This document shows, one piece after another, positions 10,459 through 21,029 of a DNA stretch of 64,000 nt. Position numbers and translations under genes: made by a program. Each line of letters starts with the position of its first letter. The stretch's first letter is position 1. The stretch is from Massilia sp. BJB1822 (GTDB taxonomy: Bacteria > Pseudomonadota > Gammaproteobacteria > Burkholderiales > Burkholderiaceae_D), in the NCBI RefSeq assembly GCF_013369485.1, contig NZ_JABWEB010000005.1, positions 345,928-409,927 on the forward strand. The letters are read 5' to 3'. The notes under the pieces are model-generated. The model ran no database searches. It was not told the origin of the DNA and saw nothing but the letters and a program-made list of their open reading frames with translations.

Positions 10459-11540
10459 TGTCTTTGCCTGAGATTATCGATACCATCAATACCACCGGCG
10501 GCGAGCTGGTGGGGTCGGCCTGGCCCTTCTTCTGGACCCTGGCCAAAATCCTGTGCGTGACCCTGCCCCTGATGGGCATGGTCGCCTACCTGACGCTGTG
10601 GGAGCGCAAGCTGCTCGGCTGGATCCAGATCCGTATCGGCCCGAACCGCGTGGGTCCGGCCGGTCTGCTGCAGCCGATCGCCGACGCGCTGAAACTGCTG
10701 TTCAAAGAGATCATCCTGCCGACCAAGTCGAACAAGGCGCTGTTCGTGATCGGCCCGATCATGACCATCATGCCGGCGCTGGCCGCCTGGTCGGTGGTGC
10801 CTTTCGGCCCGCAGGTCGCGCTGGCCGACGTCAACGCCGGTCTGCTGCTGATGATGTCGATCATGTCGATCGAGGTGTACGGCATCATCATCGCCGGCTG
10901 GTCCTCGAACTCGAAGTACTCCTTCATGGGCGCCATGCGTGCTTCGGCGCAGATGGTGTCCTACGAGATCGCCATGGGCTTCGTGCTGGTGATCGTGCTG
11001 ATGGTGTCCGGTTCGCTGAACCTGTCCGAAATCGTCGCCGGCCAGCAAAAAGGCCAGATGGCGGCCATGGGCCTGAACTTCCTGTCCTGGAACTGGCTGC
11101 CGCTGCTGCCGATGTTCGTGGTCTACCTGGTGTCCGGCCTGGCCGAATGTAACCGCCACCCGTTCGACGTGGTGGAAGGCGAGTCGGAGATCGTCGGTGG
11201 TCACATGGTCGAGTACTCGGGCATGTCCTACGCCATGTTCTTCCTGGCCGAATACGCCAATATGATCCTGATCGGCGTCATCGCTTCGATCATGTTCCTG
11301 GGTGGCTGGTCCGCTCCGATCGCTGCGCTGGAATTCGGCGGCGGCTTCGGCGGCTTCTTCTGGCTGTTTGTGAAAACCTTCTGCATCGTGTCGCTGTTCA
11401 TCTGGACTCGCGGTACCTTCCCGCGCTACCGCTATGACCAGATCATGCGTTTGGGCTGGAAAGTGTTCATCCCGCTGACCCTGGCCTACCTGGTCATCGT
11501 CGCCACCTGGATGCAGACCTCCTGGAACATTTGGAAGTAA
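10458..11540 (+). CDS. nuoH: NADH-quinone oxidoreductase subunit H
   Basis: 360 residues, about eight transmembrane helices. NuoH anchors the hydrophilic arm and closes the quinone tunnel. The signature [19 protein letters not shown] near residues 50-70 and the acidic loop [20 protein letters not shown] are present. The start overlaps the nuoG stop (TAATG), which fixes it. Confidence 0.97.
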   Translation: MSLPEIIDTINTTGGELVGSAWPFFWTLAKILCVTLPLMGMVAYLTLWERKLLGWIQIRIGPNRVGPAGLLQPIADALKLLFKEIILPTKSNKALFVIGPIMTIMPALAAWSVVPFGPQVALADVNAGLLLMMSIMSIEVYGIIIAGWSSNSKYSFMGAMRASAQMVSYEIAMGFVLVIVLMVSGSLNLSEIVAGQQKGQMAAMGLNFLSWNWLPLLPMFVVYLVSGLAECNRHPFDVVEGESEIVGGHMVEYSGMSYAMFFLAEYANMILIGVIASIMFLGGWSAPIAALEFGGGFGGFFWLFVKTFCIVSLFIWTRGTFPRYRYDQIMRLGWKVFIPLTLAYLVIVATWMQTSWNIWK

Positions 11541-11555
11541 GAGAGCGAATACGAT

Positions 11556-12044
11556 ATGGAACGAATAAAAGACTTTTTCGGCAGCCTGATGCTGCGCGAA
11601 TTGTTCAAGGGGATGGCGCTGACCGGCAAATACATGTTTGCCAAGAAGATCACCGTCCAATTCCCTGAAGAGAAAACGCCGATCTCGCCGCGTTTCCGCG
11701 GCCTGCATGCGCTGCGCCGCTACCCCAACGGGGAAGAGCGCTGCATCGCCTGCAAGCTGTGCGAAGCGGTGTGCCCGGCCATGGCGATCACCATCGAGTC
11801 GGAACAGCGCGACGACGGCAGCCGCCGTACCACGCGCTACGACATCGACCTGACCAAGTGCATCTTCTGCGGTTTCTGCGAAGAGTCCTGTCCGGTCGAC
11901 TCCATCGTGGAAACCCATGTGCTGGAATACCACGGCGAGAAGCGCGGCGATCTGTACTACACCAAGGAAATGCTGCTGGCTGTAGGCGACCGTTATGAAG
12001 CGGAGATTGCCGCCAACCGTGCTGCCGATGCGCCGTACCGCTGA
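11556..12044 (+). CDS. nuoI: NADH-quinone oxidoreductase subunit I (two [4Fe-4S])
   Basis: 162 residues, 23-kDa ferredoxin-like subunit carrying clusters N6a and N6b between NuoG and NuoB. Two classic motifs are seen: [12 protein letters not shown] and [12 protein letters not shown]. The amphipathic N-terminus ([13 protein letters not shown]) lies along the membrane. It sits 15 bases after nuoH. Confidence 0.97.
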   Translation: MERIKDFFGSLMLRELFKGMALTGKYMFAKKITVQFPEEKTPISPRFRGLHALRRYPNGEERCIACKLCEAVCPAMAITIESEQRDDGSRRTTRYDIDLTKCIFCGFCEESCPVDSIVETHVLEYHGEKRGDLYYTKEMLLAVGDRYEAEIAANRAADAPYR

Positions 12045-12082
12045 ACGCGGACGTGATCGACACTTAACTGTCAGGGTTTCTT

Positions 12083-12718
12083 ATGGATTTTAAAACTGTC
12101 TTGTTTTACGTGTTCGCCGCCATCCTGGTGCTGGCAGCGACCCGCGTTATCACGGCCCGCAATCCGGTGCATGCCGCACTGTTCCTGGTGCTGGCCTTCT
12201 TCCAGGCGGCCGGCATCTGGATGCTGCTCAAAGCGGAGTTCCTCTCCATCGTACTGGTGCTGGTGTATGTCGGCGCGGTGATGGTGCTGTTCCTGTTCGT
12301 CGTGATGATGATCGACATCAATCTCGACAAGCTGCGCGAAGGCTTCTGGAACTATCTGCCGCTGGCGGCCACCATCGGCGGCGTGATCGTGCTGGAGATG
12401 GCTTCCGTGCTGTGGCGCAGCTTCGGCGTCAACGACTACCAGCAATCGCCGGCAGCGGCCAGCGCCATCGGCACCACCAAGGCGCTGGGCCTGAAGATTT
12501 ACACCGAATATATCTACGCGTTTGAAATCGCCGCCGTCGTGCTGCTGCTGGCCATCGTGGCCGCCGTCGCCCTGACCCTGCGCAAGCGCAAGGACATCAA
12601 ATACTTCGATCCGGCCGATGCGGTGCGGGTCAAGCGCAACGACCGTCTGCGCATCGTGAAGATGGATGCCGTCTCCACGCGCAATCAGCCGGAAGCAGCA
12701 ACGAAGGAGGCACCATGA
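12083..12718 (+). CDS. nuoJ: NADH-quinone oxidoreductase subunit J
   Basis: 211 residues, five transmembrane helices with a conserved third helix ([20 protein letters not shown]) containing the pi-bulge region of complex I. The charged C-terminal tail after about residue 170 is cytoplasmic. Its TGA overlaps the nuoK ATG by four bases. Confidence 0.95.
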   Translation: MDFKTVLFYVFAAILVLAATRVITARNPVHAALFLVLAFFQAAGIWMLLKAEFLSIVLVLVYVGAVMVLFLFVVMMIDINLDKLREGFWNYLPLAATIGGVIVLEMASVLWRSFGVNDYQQSPAAASAIGTTKALGLKIYTEYIYAFEIAAVVLLLAIVAAVALTLRKRKDIKYFDPADAVRVKRNDRLRIVKMDAVSTRNQPEAATKEAP

Positions 12719-13023
12719 CTTTATCGCTGGCACACTACCTGGTCCTGGGTGCGATTCTGTTCGCAATCTCGATCGTCGGTATTTTCCTGAACCGCAAGAA
12801 CGTCATCGTTCTGCTGATGGCCATCGAACTGATGCTGCTGGCAGTGAACATGAACTTCATCGCGTTCTCGCATTACCTGGGCGACGCGGCCGGGCAGATC
12901 TTTGTCTTCTTCATCCTGACCGTGGCGGCTGCCGAATCGGCAATCGGCCTCGCGATCCTGGTGGTGATGTTCCGTAATCTGGACACCATCAATGTGGAAG
13001 ACCTGGATAGCCTCAAAGGCTAA
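12715..13023 (+). CDS. nuoK: NADH-quinone oxidoreductase subunit K
   Basis: 102 residues, three transmembrane helices, MrpC-like. The membrane glutamates used in proton transfer are present in [16 protein letters not shown] and [12 protein letters not shown] Shine-Dalgarno AAGGAGG lies inside the end of nuoJ. The ATGA overlap with nuoJ suggests coupled translation. Confidence 0.96.
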   Translation: MTLSLAHYLVLGAILFAISIVGIFLNRKNVIVLLMAIELMLLAVNMNFIAFSHYLGDAAGQIFVFFILTVAAAESAIGLAILVVMFRNLDTINVEDLDSLKG

Positions 13024-13059
13024 GTTTTAAACCTCGAATAATAAACAGTAAGGTTCATC

Positions 13060-15105
13060 ATGGCGGGGCTTAACCCTAACCTTCTTCTTGCCGTTCCTCT
13101 GGCGCCCCTGGCGGGCGCCGCGATTGCGGGCTTGCTCGGAACCCGATTCTTCGGGAATTTGGTCGGCCGAAAAACGTCGCATACCGCGACGATTTTGGGC
13201 GTGCTGATTGCATTTATCATTTCCTTCCAGACGCTGCTGAGCGTGATGGATGGCGCCAGCTATAACGGCGACATCTATACCTGGATGACCGTTGCCGGCG
13301 TCAAGCTGGCGGTCGGTTTCCAGATCGACGCGCTGTCGGCGATGATGATGAACGTGGTGACGTTCGTGTCGCTGATGGTTCACATCTACACCATCGGCTA
13401 CATGAAGGACGACGAAGGCTATAACCGCTTCTTCTCCTACATCTCGCTGTTCACCTTCTCGATGCTGATGCTGGTCATGTCCAACAACTTCCTGCAGCTG
13501 TTCTTCGGCTGGGAAGCGGTGGGCCTGGTCTCGTATCTGCTGATCGGCTTCTGGTATACCCGTCCCACGGCCATCGTGGCGAACATGAAAGCCTTCCTGG
13601 TCAACCGCGTGGGCGACTTCGGCTTCATCCTGGGCATCGGCCTGCTGCTGGCTTACGCCGGCTCCATGGACTACCAGGAAGTCTTCGCCAAGAAAGAGCA
13701 GCTGCTGGCCCTGACCCTGCCGGGCACCGACTGGATGCTGCTGACCGTGGCCTGTATCTGCCTGTTCATCGGCGCCATGGGTAAATCGGCGCAGTTCCCG
13801 CTGCACGTCTGGCTGCCCGACTCGATGGAAGGCCCGACCCCGATCTCCGCGCTGATCCACGCCGCCACCATGGTGACGGCAGGTATCTTCATGGTGTCGC
13901 GCATGTCGCCGCTGTTCGAACTGTCGGACACCGCGCTGTCCTTCATCCTGGTGATCGGCTCCATCACGGCCCTGTTCATGGGCTTCCTGGGCATCATCCA
14001 GAACGACATCAAGCGCGTGGTCGCTTACTCGACCCTGTCGCAGCTGGGCTACATGACCGTGGCCCTGGGTTCCTCGGCTTACTCGATCGCCGTGTTCCAC
14101 CTGATGACCCACGCCTTCTTCAAAGCGCTGCTGTTCCTGGGCGCCGGTTCGGTCATCATCGGCATGCACCACGACCAGGACATCCGCAATATGGGCGGCC
14201 TGCGCAAATACATGCCGATCACCTGGATCACGTCGCTGCTCGGCTCCCTGGCCCTGATCGGCACCCCGTTCTTCTCGGGTTTCTACTCGAAGGATTCGAT
14301 CATCGAAGCGGTGCACGCTACCCATATCTGGGGCGCGGGCTTCGCCAACTTCGCGGTGCTGGCCGGCGTCTTCGTGACCGCCTTCTACTCCTTCCGCATG
14401 TACTTCCTGGTCTTCCATGGCGAGGAACGCTTCGGCAAGGAACACCACCATGCGCACGCTTCGCACCATGACGACGAGGCGGAAGAGGACGACCACGGCC
14501 ACCACGGCCTGGCGCCGGGCGAGAAACCGCACGAATCCCCATTCGTGGTCTGGTTCCCGCTGGTGATGCTGGCCATCCCTTCGGTGGTGATCGGCTTCCT
14601 GACCATCGGCCCGATGCTGTTCGGCGACTTCTTCAAAGGCGTGATCTTCGTCGGCGAAAACCACCACGCGATGCACGAGCTGGCCGAAGAATTCCACGGT
14701 CCTGTGGCGATGGTGATCCATTCGCTGACCAGCGTTCCGCTGTGGCTGGCCATTGCCGGCGTGGCGACGGCTTACTACTGCTATATGATCAATCCGCGCG
14801 TGCCGGCCTGGTTCTATGCCAAGTTCAAAGCCGTCCACACCCTGCTGGACAACAAGTACTACATGGACAAGATCAACGAAGCAGTCTTCGCCAAGGGCGC
14901 GCGCCTGCTGGGCGAAGGCCTGTGGAATGTGGGCGACCGCACCCTGATCGACGGTCTGCTGGTGAACGGCAGCGCGAAAGTGGTGCAGTGGTTCTCGTCG
15001 CTGGTGCGCGTGGCGCAAACCGGTTACATCTACCACTATGCGTTCGTGATGATCCTCGGCATCCTCGGATTCCTGGTCTATTTCCTGCCGTTTTGGCACG
15101 CTTGA
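13060..15105 (+). CDS. nuoL: NADH-quinone oxidoreductase subunit L (antiporter-like)
   Basis: 681 residues, the distal proton-pumping subunit with about 16 helices and a long lateral helix at the C-terminus. Antiporter motifs seen include NNFLQLFFGWEAVGLVSYLLI, the proton-channel residues of LPDSMEGPTPISALIHAATMV and the lysine-bearing IIQNDIKRVVAYSTLSQLGY. A His/Asp/Glu-rich loop at about residues 462-483 interrupts the helical part and is described as a finding. Confidence 0.97.
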   Translation: MAGLNPNLLLAVPLAPLAGAAIAGLLGTRFFGNLVGRKTSHTATILGVLIAFIISFQTLLSVMDGASYNGDIYTWMTVAGVKLAVGFQIDALSAMMMNVVTFVSLMVHIYTIGYMKDDEGYNRFFSYISLFTFSMLMLVMSNNFLQLFFGWEAVGLVSYLLIGFWYTRPTAIVANMKAFLVNRVGDFGFILGIGLLLAYAGSMDYQEVFAKKEQLLALTLPGTDWMLLTVACICLFIGAMGKSAQFPLHVWLPDSMEGPTPISALIHAATMVTAGIFMVSRMSPLFELSDTALSFILVIGSITALFMGFLGIIQNDIKRVVAYSTLSQLGYMTVALGSSAYSIAVFHLMTHAFFKALLFLGAGSVIIGMHHDQDIRNMGGLRKYMPITWITSLLGSLALIGTPFFSGFYSKDSIIEAVHATHIWGAGFANFAVLAGVFVTAFYSFRMYFLVFHGEERFGKEHHHAHASHHDDEAEEDDHGHHGLAPGEKPHESPFVVWFPLVMLAIPSVVIGFLTIGPMLFGDFFKGVIFVGENHHAMHELAEEFHGPVAMVIHSLTSVPLWLAIAGVATAYYCYMINPRVPAWFYAKFKAVHTLLDNKYYMDKINEAVFAKGARLLGEGLWNVGDRTLIDGLLVNGSAKVVQWFSSLVRVAQTGYIYHYAFVMILGILGFLVYFLPFWHA

Positions 15106-15131
15106 TAGCTGACACGCAAAAGAGATAAAAG

Positions 15132-16628
15132 ATGCAGTCAACGATAAATAATCTTCCTCCTTACCTGAGCCTGGCGATCTGGCTGCCGGTGCTGTTCGGC
15201 CTGATCGTTCTGGCGGTCGGCCGCGACTCGCGCGCCGGCATGGTGCGCATGCTGTCGCTGCTGGGCGCGGTCGTGTCCTTCCTGCCGACCATTCCGCTGT
15301 TCACCAAATTCGACAATGCGGCCCATGGCCTGCAGTTTGTGGAAAAAGCGCCGTGGATCGAGCGCTTCAATATCTTCTACTCGCTCGGCGTGGACGGCCT
15401 GTCGCTGTGGTTCGTGCCGCTGACCGCCTTCATCACCATCATCGTGGTGATCTCGGCCTGGGAAGTGATCGAAGAGCGCGTGGCGCAGTACATGGGCGCC
15501 TTCCTGATCCTGTCCGGTCTGATGATCGGCGTGTTCTGCGCCATGGACGGCCTGCTGTTCTACTTCTTCTTCGAAGCGACCCTGATCCCGATGTACATCA
15601 TCATCGGCGTGTGGGGCGGTGCTAACCGCGTGTACGCAGCGTTCAAGTTCTTCCTGTACACCTTCCTCGGTTCGCTGCTGACGCTGATCGCCATCATCTA
15701 CCTGTACAACAAGTCGGGTAGCTGGGACATCCTGGCCTGGCACAAGCTGCCGCTGGCCATGGGCGAACAGATCGCCATCTTCTTCGCCTTCTTCATGGCT
15801 TTCGCCGTGAAGGTGCCGATGTTCCCGGTCCACACCTGGCTGCCGGACGTCCACGTGGAAGCGCCGACCGGCGGTTCCGCCGTGCTGGCCGCGATCATGC
15901 TGAAACTGGGCGCTTACGGCTTCCTGCGTTTCTCCCTGCCAATCGTGCCTGACGCCTCGAAAGAGCTGGCCGGCTTCGTGATCGTGCTGTCCCTGATCGC
16001 CGTGGTCTACGTCGGCCTGGTGGCACTGGTGCAGAAGGACATGAAAAAACTGGTGGCTTACTCCTCGATCGCCCACATGGGCTTCGTGACCCTGGGCTTC
16101 TTCATGTTCAACGACATGTCGGTGCAGGGCGGCATCGTGCAGATGATTTCGCACGGCTTCATCTCCGGCGCCATGTTCCTGTGCATCGGCGTGCTGTACG
16201 ACCGCATGCACTCGCGCCAGATCGCCGACTACGGCGGCGTGGTCAACACCATGCCGAAGTTCGCGGCCTTCTTCGTGCTGTTCTCGATGGCTAACTGCGG
16301 CCTGCCTGCAACCTCCGGCTTCGTCGGCGAGTTCATGGTGATCCTTGGCGCGGTGCAGTTCAACTTCGTGACCGGCATCCTGGCCGCCACCGCCCTGATC
16401 TTCGGCGCGGCGTACTCGCTGTGGATGGCCAAGCGCGTGATCTTCGGCAAAGTGGGCAACTCCCATGTGGCCGAACTGACCGACATCAACAACCGCGAGT
16501 TCCTGATGCTGGGCATCCTGGCGCTGGCGGTGCTGGTAATGGGCCTGTACCCAGCCCCGTTCACCGACACCATGCAAACCTCCGTGGCCGATCTGCTCAA
16601 GCACGTCGCCCAGAGCAAGCTGCACTAA
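15132..16628 (+). CDS. nuoM: NADH-quinone oxidoreductase subunit M (antiporter-like)
   Basis: 498 residues, 14 helices, proton-pumping subunit homologous to MrpD. Key blocks are the glutamate-bearing YFFFEATLIPMYIIIG, the channel lysine region KVPMFPVHTWLPDVHVEAP and LVQKDMKKLVAYSSIAHMGF. The start ATG follows AAAAGAGATAAAAG. Length matches the family. Confidence 0.97.
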   Translation: MQSTINNLPPYLSLAIWLPVLFGLIVLAVGRDSRAGMVRMLSLLGAVVSFLPTIPLFTKFDNAAHGLQFVEKAPWIERFNIFYSLGVDGLSLWFVPLTAFITIIVVISAWEVIEERVAQYMGAFLILSGLMIGVFCAMDGLLFYFFFEATLIPMYIIIGVWGGANRVYAAFKFFLYTFLGSLLTLIAIIYLYNKSGSWDILAWHKLPLAMGEQIAIFFAFFMAFAVKVPMFPVHTWLPDVHVEAPTGGSAVLAAIMLKLGAYGFLRFSLPIVPDASKELAGFVIVLSLIAVVYVGLVALVQKDMKKLVAYSSIAHMGFVTLGFFMFNDMSVQGGIVQMISHGFISGAMFLCIGVLYDRMHSRQIADYGGVVNTMPKFAAFFVLFSMANCGLPATSGFVGEFMVILGAVQFNFVTGILAATALIFGAAYSLWMAKRVIFGKVGNSHVAELTDINNREFLMLGILALAVLVMGLYPAPFTDTMQTSVADLLKHVAQSKLH

Positions 16629-16648
16629 GAAAAACCAGGAATAGCTAA

Positions 16649-18133
16649 ATGAATACCACTAACCTGATCCCGCTCTATGCAGAAGTCTTTCTGCTGATCG
16701 CCACCTCGGCGATCCTGCTGATCGATATGTTCCTGTCAGAGAGCAAGCGTTCGATCACTTATGTGCTGTCGCTGCTCGCGCTGGGCGTCTGCGCGGCCAT
16801 CAGCCTGGCCGACTACAATGCCGGCGCCACCGTGTACGCCTTCAACAATATGTTCGTCTCGGATCCGATGTCGAACCTGCTGAAAGTGTTCTCCTACCTG
16901 GCCGTGGCCGTGACCCTGGTGTATTCGCGCCAGTACGCGCACCAGCGCGGCATGCTGGGCGGCTCGCTCGGCGGCGAGTTCTATGTGCTGGCCCTGTTTG
17001 CCCTGCTGGGCCAGATGGTCATGATCTCCGGTAACAGCTTCCTGTCCATCTACCTGGGCCTGGAACTGATGTCGCTGGCCCTGTACGCCCTGGTGGCCCT
17101 GCGCCGCGACAACGCCAAAGCAACCGAAGCGGCGATGAAGTACTTCGTCCTGGGCGCGCTGGCATCCGGCTTCCTGCTGTATGGCATGTCCATGCTGTAC
17201 GGCGCCACCGGTTCGCTGGAGCTGACCGAGGTGGCGAAAGCCGCCGCCAGCGGCACGCTGAAACCGACCATCCTGGTCTTCGGCCTGGTGTTCATGGTGG
17301 CTGGTCTGGCCTTCAAGCTGGGCGTGGTGCCTTTCCATATGTGGGTGCCGGACGTGTACCAAGGCGCACCGACCGCTGTGACCCTGCTGCTGGGCGGCGC
17401 GCCGAAACTGGCCGCCTTCGCCATCTGCATCCGTCTGCTGGTGGAAGGCCTGCTGCCGCTGGCGCATGACTGGCAGCAGATGCTGCTGATCCTGGCCGTG
17501 CTGTCTCTGGCCATCGGCAACTTCACCGCTATCGCTCAGACCAATCTGAAACGTATGCTGGCTTACTCCACCATCGCGCAAATGGGCTTCGTGCTCCTGG
17601 GCCTGATGGCTGGCGTGGTCGGCGTCGACAAGAGCAATGCCGCCGCTGCCTACAGCGCGTCCATGTACTACTCGATCACCTACGTGCTGACCACCCTGGG
17701 CAGCTTCGGTCTGATCATGGCGCTGGCCCGTGCCGGCTTCGAAGCGGAAGAACTGTCCGACTTCAAGGGCCTGAGCAAGCGCAGCCCGATGTACGCGACC
17801 CTGATGTCGGTGCTGATGTTCTCGCTGGCCGGCGTGCCGCCGATGGTCGGCTTCACCGCCAAGCTGTCCGTGCTGCAGGCCGTGATGACCAACGGCCAGC
17901 TGTGGCTGGCCGTGCTGGCGGTGATGTTCTCGCTGATCGGCGCCTACTACTATCTGCGCGTGGTAAAAACCATGTGGTTCGATGAGCCGGAAGATACCGC
18001 GCCCATCGTCGTCAATGGCGACAAGAGCGTGGTGCTGGTGCTGAACAGTCTGGCCGTGGTGGCTCTGGGTATCATTCCAGGCCCGCTGCTGAACGCCTGC
18101 CTGAGCGCCATGAGCAAAACCCTGGCTTCCTGA
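16649..18133 (+). CDS. nuoN: NADH-quinone oxidoreductase subunit N (antiporter-like)
   Basis: 494 residues, 14 helices, third antiporter-like pump next to NuoK. Motifs include [34 protein letters not shown] and [19 protein letters not shown]. It closes the nuo operon proper. The DUF2818 gene follows after 10 bases and may be co-transcribed. Confidence 0.97.
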   Translation: MNTTNLIPLYAEVFLLIATSAILLIDMFLSESKRSITYVLSLLALGVCAAISLADYNAGATVYAFNNMFVSDPMSNLLKVFSYLAVAVTLVYSRQYAHQRGMLGGSLGGEFYVLALFALLGQMVMISGNSFLSIYLGLELMSLALYALVALRRDNAKATEAAMKYFVLGALASGFLLYGMSMLYGATGSLELTEVAKAAASGTLKPTILVFGLVFMVAGLAFKLGVVPFHMWVPDVYQGAPTAVTLLLGGAPKLAAFAICIRLLVEGLLPLAHDWQQMLLILAVLSLAIGNFTAIAQTNLKRMLAYSTIAQMGFVLLGLMAGVVGVDKSNAAAAYSASMYYSITYVLTTLGSFGLIMALARAGFEAEELSDFKGLSKRSPMYATLMSVLMFSLAGVPPMVGFTAKLSVLQAVMTNGQLWLAVLAVMFSLIGAYYYLRVVKTMWFDEPEDTAPIVVNGDKSVVLVLNSLAVVALGIIPGPLLNACLSAMSKTLAS

Positions 18134-18143
18134 GCCCAGATAG

Positions 18144-18467
18144 ATGGACGTATCCTCCTCCAGCTGGTTGGTGATCCTGCTTGCATTTGCAGCCGCCAAC
18201 CTGCCATTCTTTAACGACAAGGTGTTTGCCCTGATTCCGCTGAAGTCCGGCGGGGCAGGGCAGGAGCACCACCGCAAGGCGCTGTTCATCCGGCTGCTGG
18301 AAATGGTGGTGCTCTACTTTGTCGTCGGTCTGATCGCCATGGCGATCGAGGCGCGCATCGGCACCCGCTTCCCGCAGCAGTGGGAGTTCTATGCGATCAC
18401 CGCCTGCCTCTTCATCGTGCTGGCCTTCCCTGGCTTCGTCGTGCGCTACCTGCGCAAGCGCCGCTGA
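18144..18467 (+). CDS. DUF2818 family small membrane protein
   Basis: 107 residues with helices at about 5-22, 52-72 and 82-101. Proteins of this family are commonly found directly after nuoN in betaproteobacteria, as here. No function is established; a role as complex I assembly or accessory factor is a guess from position. No metal or cofactor motif is visible. Confidence 0.8.
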   Translation: MDVSSSSWLVILLAFAAANLPFFNDKVFALIPLKSGGAGQEHHRKALFIRLLEMVVLYFVVGLIAMAIEARIGTRFPQQWEFYAITACLFIVLAFPGFVVRYLRKRR

Positions 18468-18501
18468 TACACTACTGATTTTCCGATTGAAAGGAGCGTG
18501 C

Positions 18502-19059
18502 ATGGATGCGCACCTGAAAGAAACCCGTATCGACGGCGAGCTGGCGTACGACGGCCACTTCCTCAAGGTCCAACGCGACCGCATCAAACTGCCCAACGGC
18601 GCCGAAACCGGACGCGAATTCATCAAGCATCCCGGCGCCGTGGTGATTCTGCCGCTGCTGGACGATGGCCGCGTGCTGCTGGAGCGCCAGTTCCGCTATC
18701 CGCTCGACCGCGTCTTCATCGAACTCCCGGCCGGCAAGATCGATCCGGGCGAAGAATCGCTGGCCTGCGCCAAGCGCGAGCTGGAAGAAGAAACCGGCTA
18801 CAGCGCCAGCGAGTGGCACTACCTGAGCACCATCCACAACGCCATCGCCTATTCGGACGAGCACCTGGATATCTTCCTGGCGCGCGGCCTGACAGCGGGC
18901 GAGGTGAAGCTCGATGAAGGCGAATTCATCGAAACCATCACCGCCACGCCGGAAGAAATGCTGGACTGGGTACGCACCGGCCGCATCACCGACGTCAAGA
19001 CCGTCATCGGCGCCTTCTGGCTGGAACGCATCAATAGCGGAGCCTGGAAGCTCGGCTAA
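18502..19059 (+). CDS. NUDIX hydrolase, ADP-ribose pyrophosphatase type
   Basis: 185 residues from the ATG at 18502, which has AAAGGAG eight bases upstream; an earlier in-frame start would lie inside the DUF2818 gene. The Nudix box runs from G78 to Y100 (GX5EX7REXXEEXGY, with RELEEETGY). The EFI-HPGAVVILPLLDDGRVLLERQFRYP block resembles ADP-sugar pyrophosphatases (NudF group), which split ADP-ribose to AMP and ribose 5-phosphate. Substrate is not proven. Confidence 0.9.
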   Translation: MDAHLKETRIDGELAYDGHFLKVQRDRIKLPNGAETGREFIKHPGAVVILPLLDDGRVLLERQFRYPLDRVFIELPAGKIDPGEESLACAKRELEEETGYSASEWHYLSTIHNAIAYSDEHLDIFLARGLTAGEVKLDEGEFIETITATPEEMLDWVRTGRITDVKTVIGAFWLERINSGAWKLG

Positions 19060-19063
19060 GACC

Positions 19064-19786
19064 ATGTCGGCGCTGCGTTTCCTGCTCCGGCTGGCCTGCC
19101 TGCTGGCCGCGCTCGCACCTTGGTGCGCCAGCGCCAGCGGCGCCGCGGAGAAGCGCACGCCCTTCCAGATCCGCTGCGAGGACACGATCAGCAAGACCGC
19201 CTCGGTCATGTCGGCCCAGCAGAGCGGCTACTCGGTCAATACCCAGCTCTCCTACAAATCCCTGACGCAGATGAAGGGCGATTACCAGCCCAACAGCTAT
19301 GTGCTGGGCCTGACGCGCACCGAATCGCGCGTGAAGGTGGGCTGGACCGGCCAGCTGCTGCAGGATCCCGAGAGCGGCTATGAATGCATCGCGCCCAAGA
19401 TCGACGTCAAGCTCAGTTATGCCCCGGTGCGCATCTATGTCGGCAACGAGTTCCCCAAAGGCAGTTGCGGCTATGATGTGATCCTGGCGCACGAGATGCA
19501 GCATATGCAGATCTATATGGATAATCTGCCCAAGGTGGAAGTGGTGGTGCGCGAGGCGCTGCTCAAGCGCTTCGGCGACAAGCCGCTGTACGCGCCGTCG
19601 CGCACCGCGCAGTCTGCCCTGAACCATGAAATCAACAGCGGCTGGCTGCCCTTCATCAAGGCGGAGATGGAGAAGGTCGAGGCACAGCAGGCCAGGCTGG
19701 ATTCCCCCGCCGAATATGAACGCCTGGGCAAATCCTGCAATGGCGAGATCCAGACTATTTTGAACAAGACGCGCGGCAGACGCTGA
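19064..19786 (+). CDS. Exported putative Zn-metalloprotease with HEMQH motif
   Basis: 240 residues from the ATG at 19064, four bases after the NUDIX stop. Residues 1-25 are a Sec signal peptide (LLRLACLLAALAPWCASA). H143-H147 (AHEMQHMQI) is an HExxH zinc-protease motif in a hydrophobic helix. Three cysteines (C38, C108, C135) may form disulfides in the periplasm. It resembles DUF922-like putative Zn-dependent proteases, but I do not recognise the family with certainty. The third zinc ligand is not obvious; E158 or H194 are candidates. Confidence 0.7.
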   Translation: MSALRFLLRLACLLAALAPWCASASGAAEKRTPFQIRCEDTISKTASVMSAQQSGYSVNTQLSYKSLTQMKGDYQPNSYVLGLTRTESRVKVGWTGQLLQDPESGYECIAPKIDVKLSYAPVRIYVGNEFPKGSCGYDVILAHEMQHMQIYMDNLPKVEVVVREALLKRFGDKPLYAPSRTAQSALNHEINSGWLPFIKAEMEKVEAQQARLDSPAEYERLGKSCNGEIQTILNKTRGRR

Positions 19787-19797
19787 GCGCATACACG

Positions 19798-20514
19798 ATG
19801 ACAGCAAGCGATAACAAGAATCCCCCGCAGCCGGTGCGCTACTTTGCGCTGATCCCGGCTGCCGGCGTCGGCGCGCGCATGGCCGCCGCCACGCCCAAGC
19901 AATACCTGGCGCTGGGCGGCCAGCCCATGCTGGCCCATACCCTGCAAGCCTTTCTCGGCAGCGAGCTGATTGCCCACACCTATGTGGTGGTGAGCGCGGA
20001 AGACGGCTATATCGACGCCATCGTCCCGCCATCCGGCGTGACGGTGCTGCGCTGCGGCGGCGCCACCCGCATGGATTCGGTGCTGAACGGCCTGCGCGCC
20101 TTGCGTGACCTTGCCGCCGATTGCGATATGGTGCTGGTGCACGATGCCGCCCGTCCCGGCCTGACGCCGGAACTGATCCGCAAACTGATTGAGGAAGTGG
20201 GCGCGAATCCGGCCGGCGGCCTGCTCGCGCTGCCCGTGGTGGACACGGTGAAAAGCACGCGCGGCGGCGCCGTCGCCACCGTGCCGCGCGACGGCCTATG
20301 GCTGGCGCAGACGCCGCAGATGTTCAGCTATGCGCTGCTGCTGCGCGCGCTGTCCTCGGCGCCCGACGCCAACGCCATCACCGACGACGCTAGCGCCGTT
20401 GAAATGCTGGGCTTCGCGCCGCAGCTGGTGGAAGGCCATCCGCGCAATCTGAAGGTCACGCTGCCGAGCGATATTCGCATCGCAGAAATGTATCTGGAAC
20501 AGGACAAGAAATGA
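19798..20514 (+). CDS. ispD: 2-C-methyl-D-erythritol 4-phosphate cytidylyltransferase
   Basis: 238 residues. IspD makes CDP-methylerythritol in the MEP isoprenoid pathway. The CTP-binding loop [18 protein letters not shown] is intact, as are the VLVHDAARP block and the [10 protein letters not shown] segment near the C-terminus. The TGA overlaps the ispF ATG by four bases, the usual proteobacterial pairing. Confidence 0.97.
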   Translation: MTASDNKNPPQPVRYFALIPAAGVGARMAAATPKQYLALGGQPMLAHTLQAFLGSELIAHTYVVVSAEDGYIDAIVPPSGVTVLRCGGATRMDSVLNGLRALRDLAADCDMVLVHDAARPGLTPELIRKLIEEVGANPAGGLLALPVVDTVKSTRGGAVATVPRDGLWLAQTPQMFSYALLLRALSSAPDANAITDDASAVEMLGFAPQLVEGHPRNLKVTLPSDIRIAEMYLEQDKK

Positions 20515-21014
20515 CAGCCACTCCCGCACTCCCATTCCGCATCGGCCAGGGCTACGACTGCCACAAGCTGGTCGAAGGCCGCAAACTGATTTTGGGCGGC
20601 GTCGACATCCCGCACGAAAAAGGCTTGCTGGGCCACTCCGACGCCGACGCCTTGCTGCATGCGATCACCGACGCCATTCTGGGCGCGGCCGCGCTGGGCG
20701 ATATCGGCCGCCATTTCCCCGACACCGATCCCACGTTCAAGGGCGCGGATTCGCGCGCGCTGCTGCGCGAAGCGGCCAAGCGCGTGCGCGCCACCGGCTA
20801 CGATATCGGCAATATCGACGCCACCATCATCGCCCAGCGGCCGAAGATGGCGCCGCATATCGGCGCCATGGCGGCGCATATCGCCGAGGATCTGGGCGTG
20901 GCGGTAGGCCAGGTGAACGTCAAGGCCAAGACCAACGAGAAGATGGGCTATCTGGGCCGCGAAGAAGGCATCAATGCCGAAGCCGTGGCGCTGCTGGTGC
21001 TGCGCCAGGCGTGA
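20511..21014 (+). CDS. ispF: 2-C-methyl-D-erythritol 2,4-cyclodiphosphate synthase
   Basis: 167 residues. It cyclises CDP-ME 2-phosphate to MEcPP. Zinc ligands D16, H18 and H50 are present in GQGYDCHKL and [11 protein letters not shown]. The conserved [13 protein letters not shown] and the C-terminal [11 protein letters not shown] also fit. Translationally coupled to ispD. Confidence 0.97.
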   Translation: MTATPALPFRIGQGYDCHKLVEGRKLILGGVDIPHEKGLLGHSDADALLHAITDAILGAAALGDIGRHFPDTDPTFKGADSRALLREAAKRVRATGYDIGNIDATIIAQRPKMAPHIGAMAAHIAEDLGVAVGQVNVKAKTNEKMGYLGREEGINAEAVALLVLRQA

Positions 21015-21029
21015 GCGAAGAGCGGCTGC

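Noticed and set aside
13027..15141. Long minus-strand open frame opposite nuoL
   Set aside because: Same reason: the plus strand holds a full-length NuoL, and the minus translation is rich in His, Gln and Asp with no recognisable fold.
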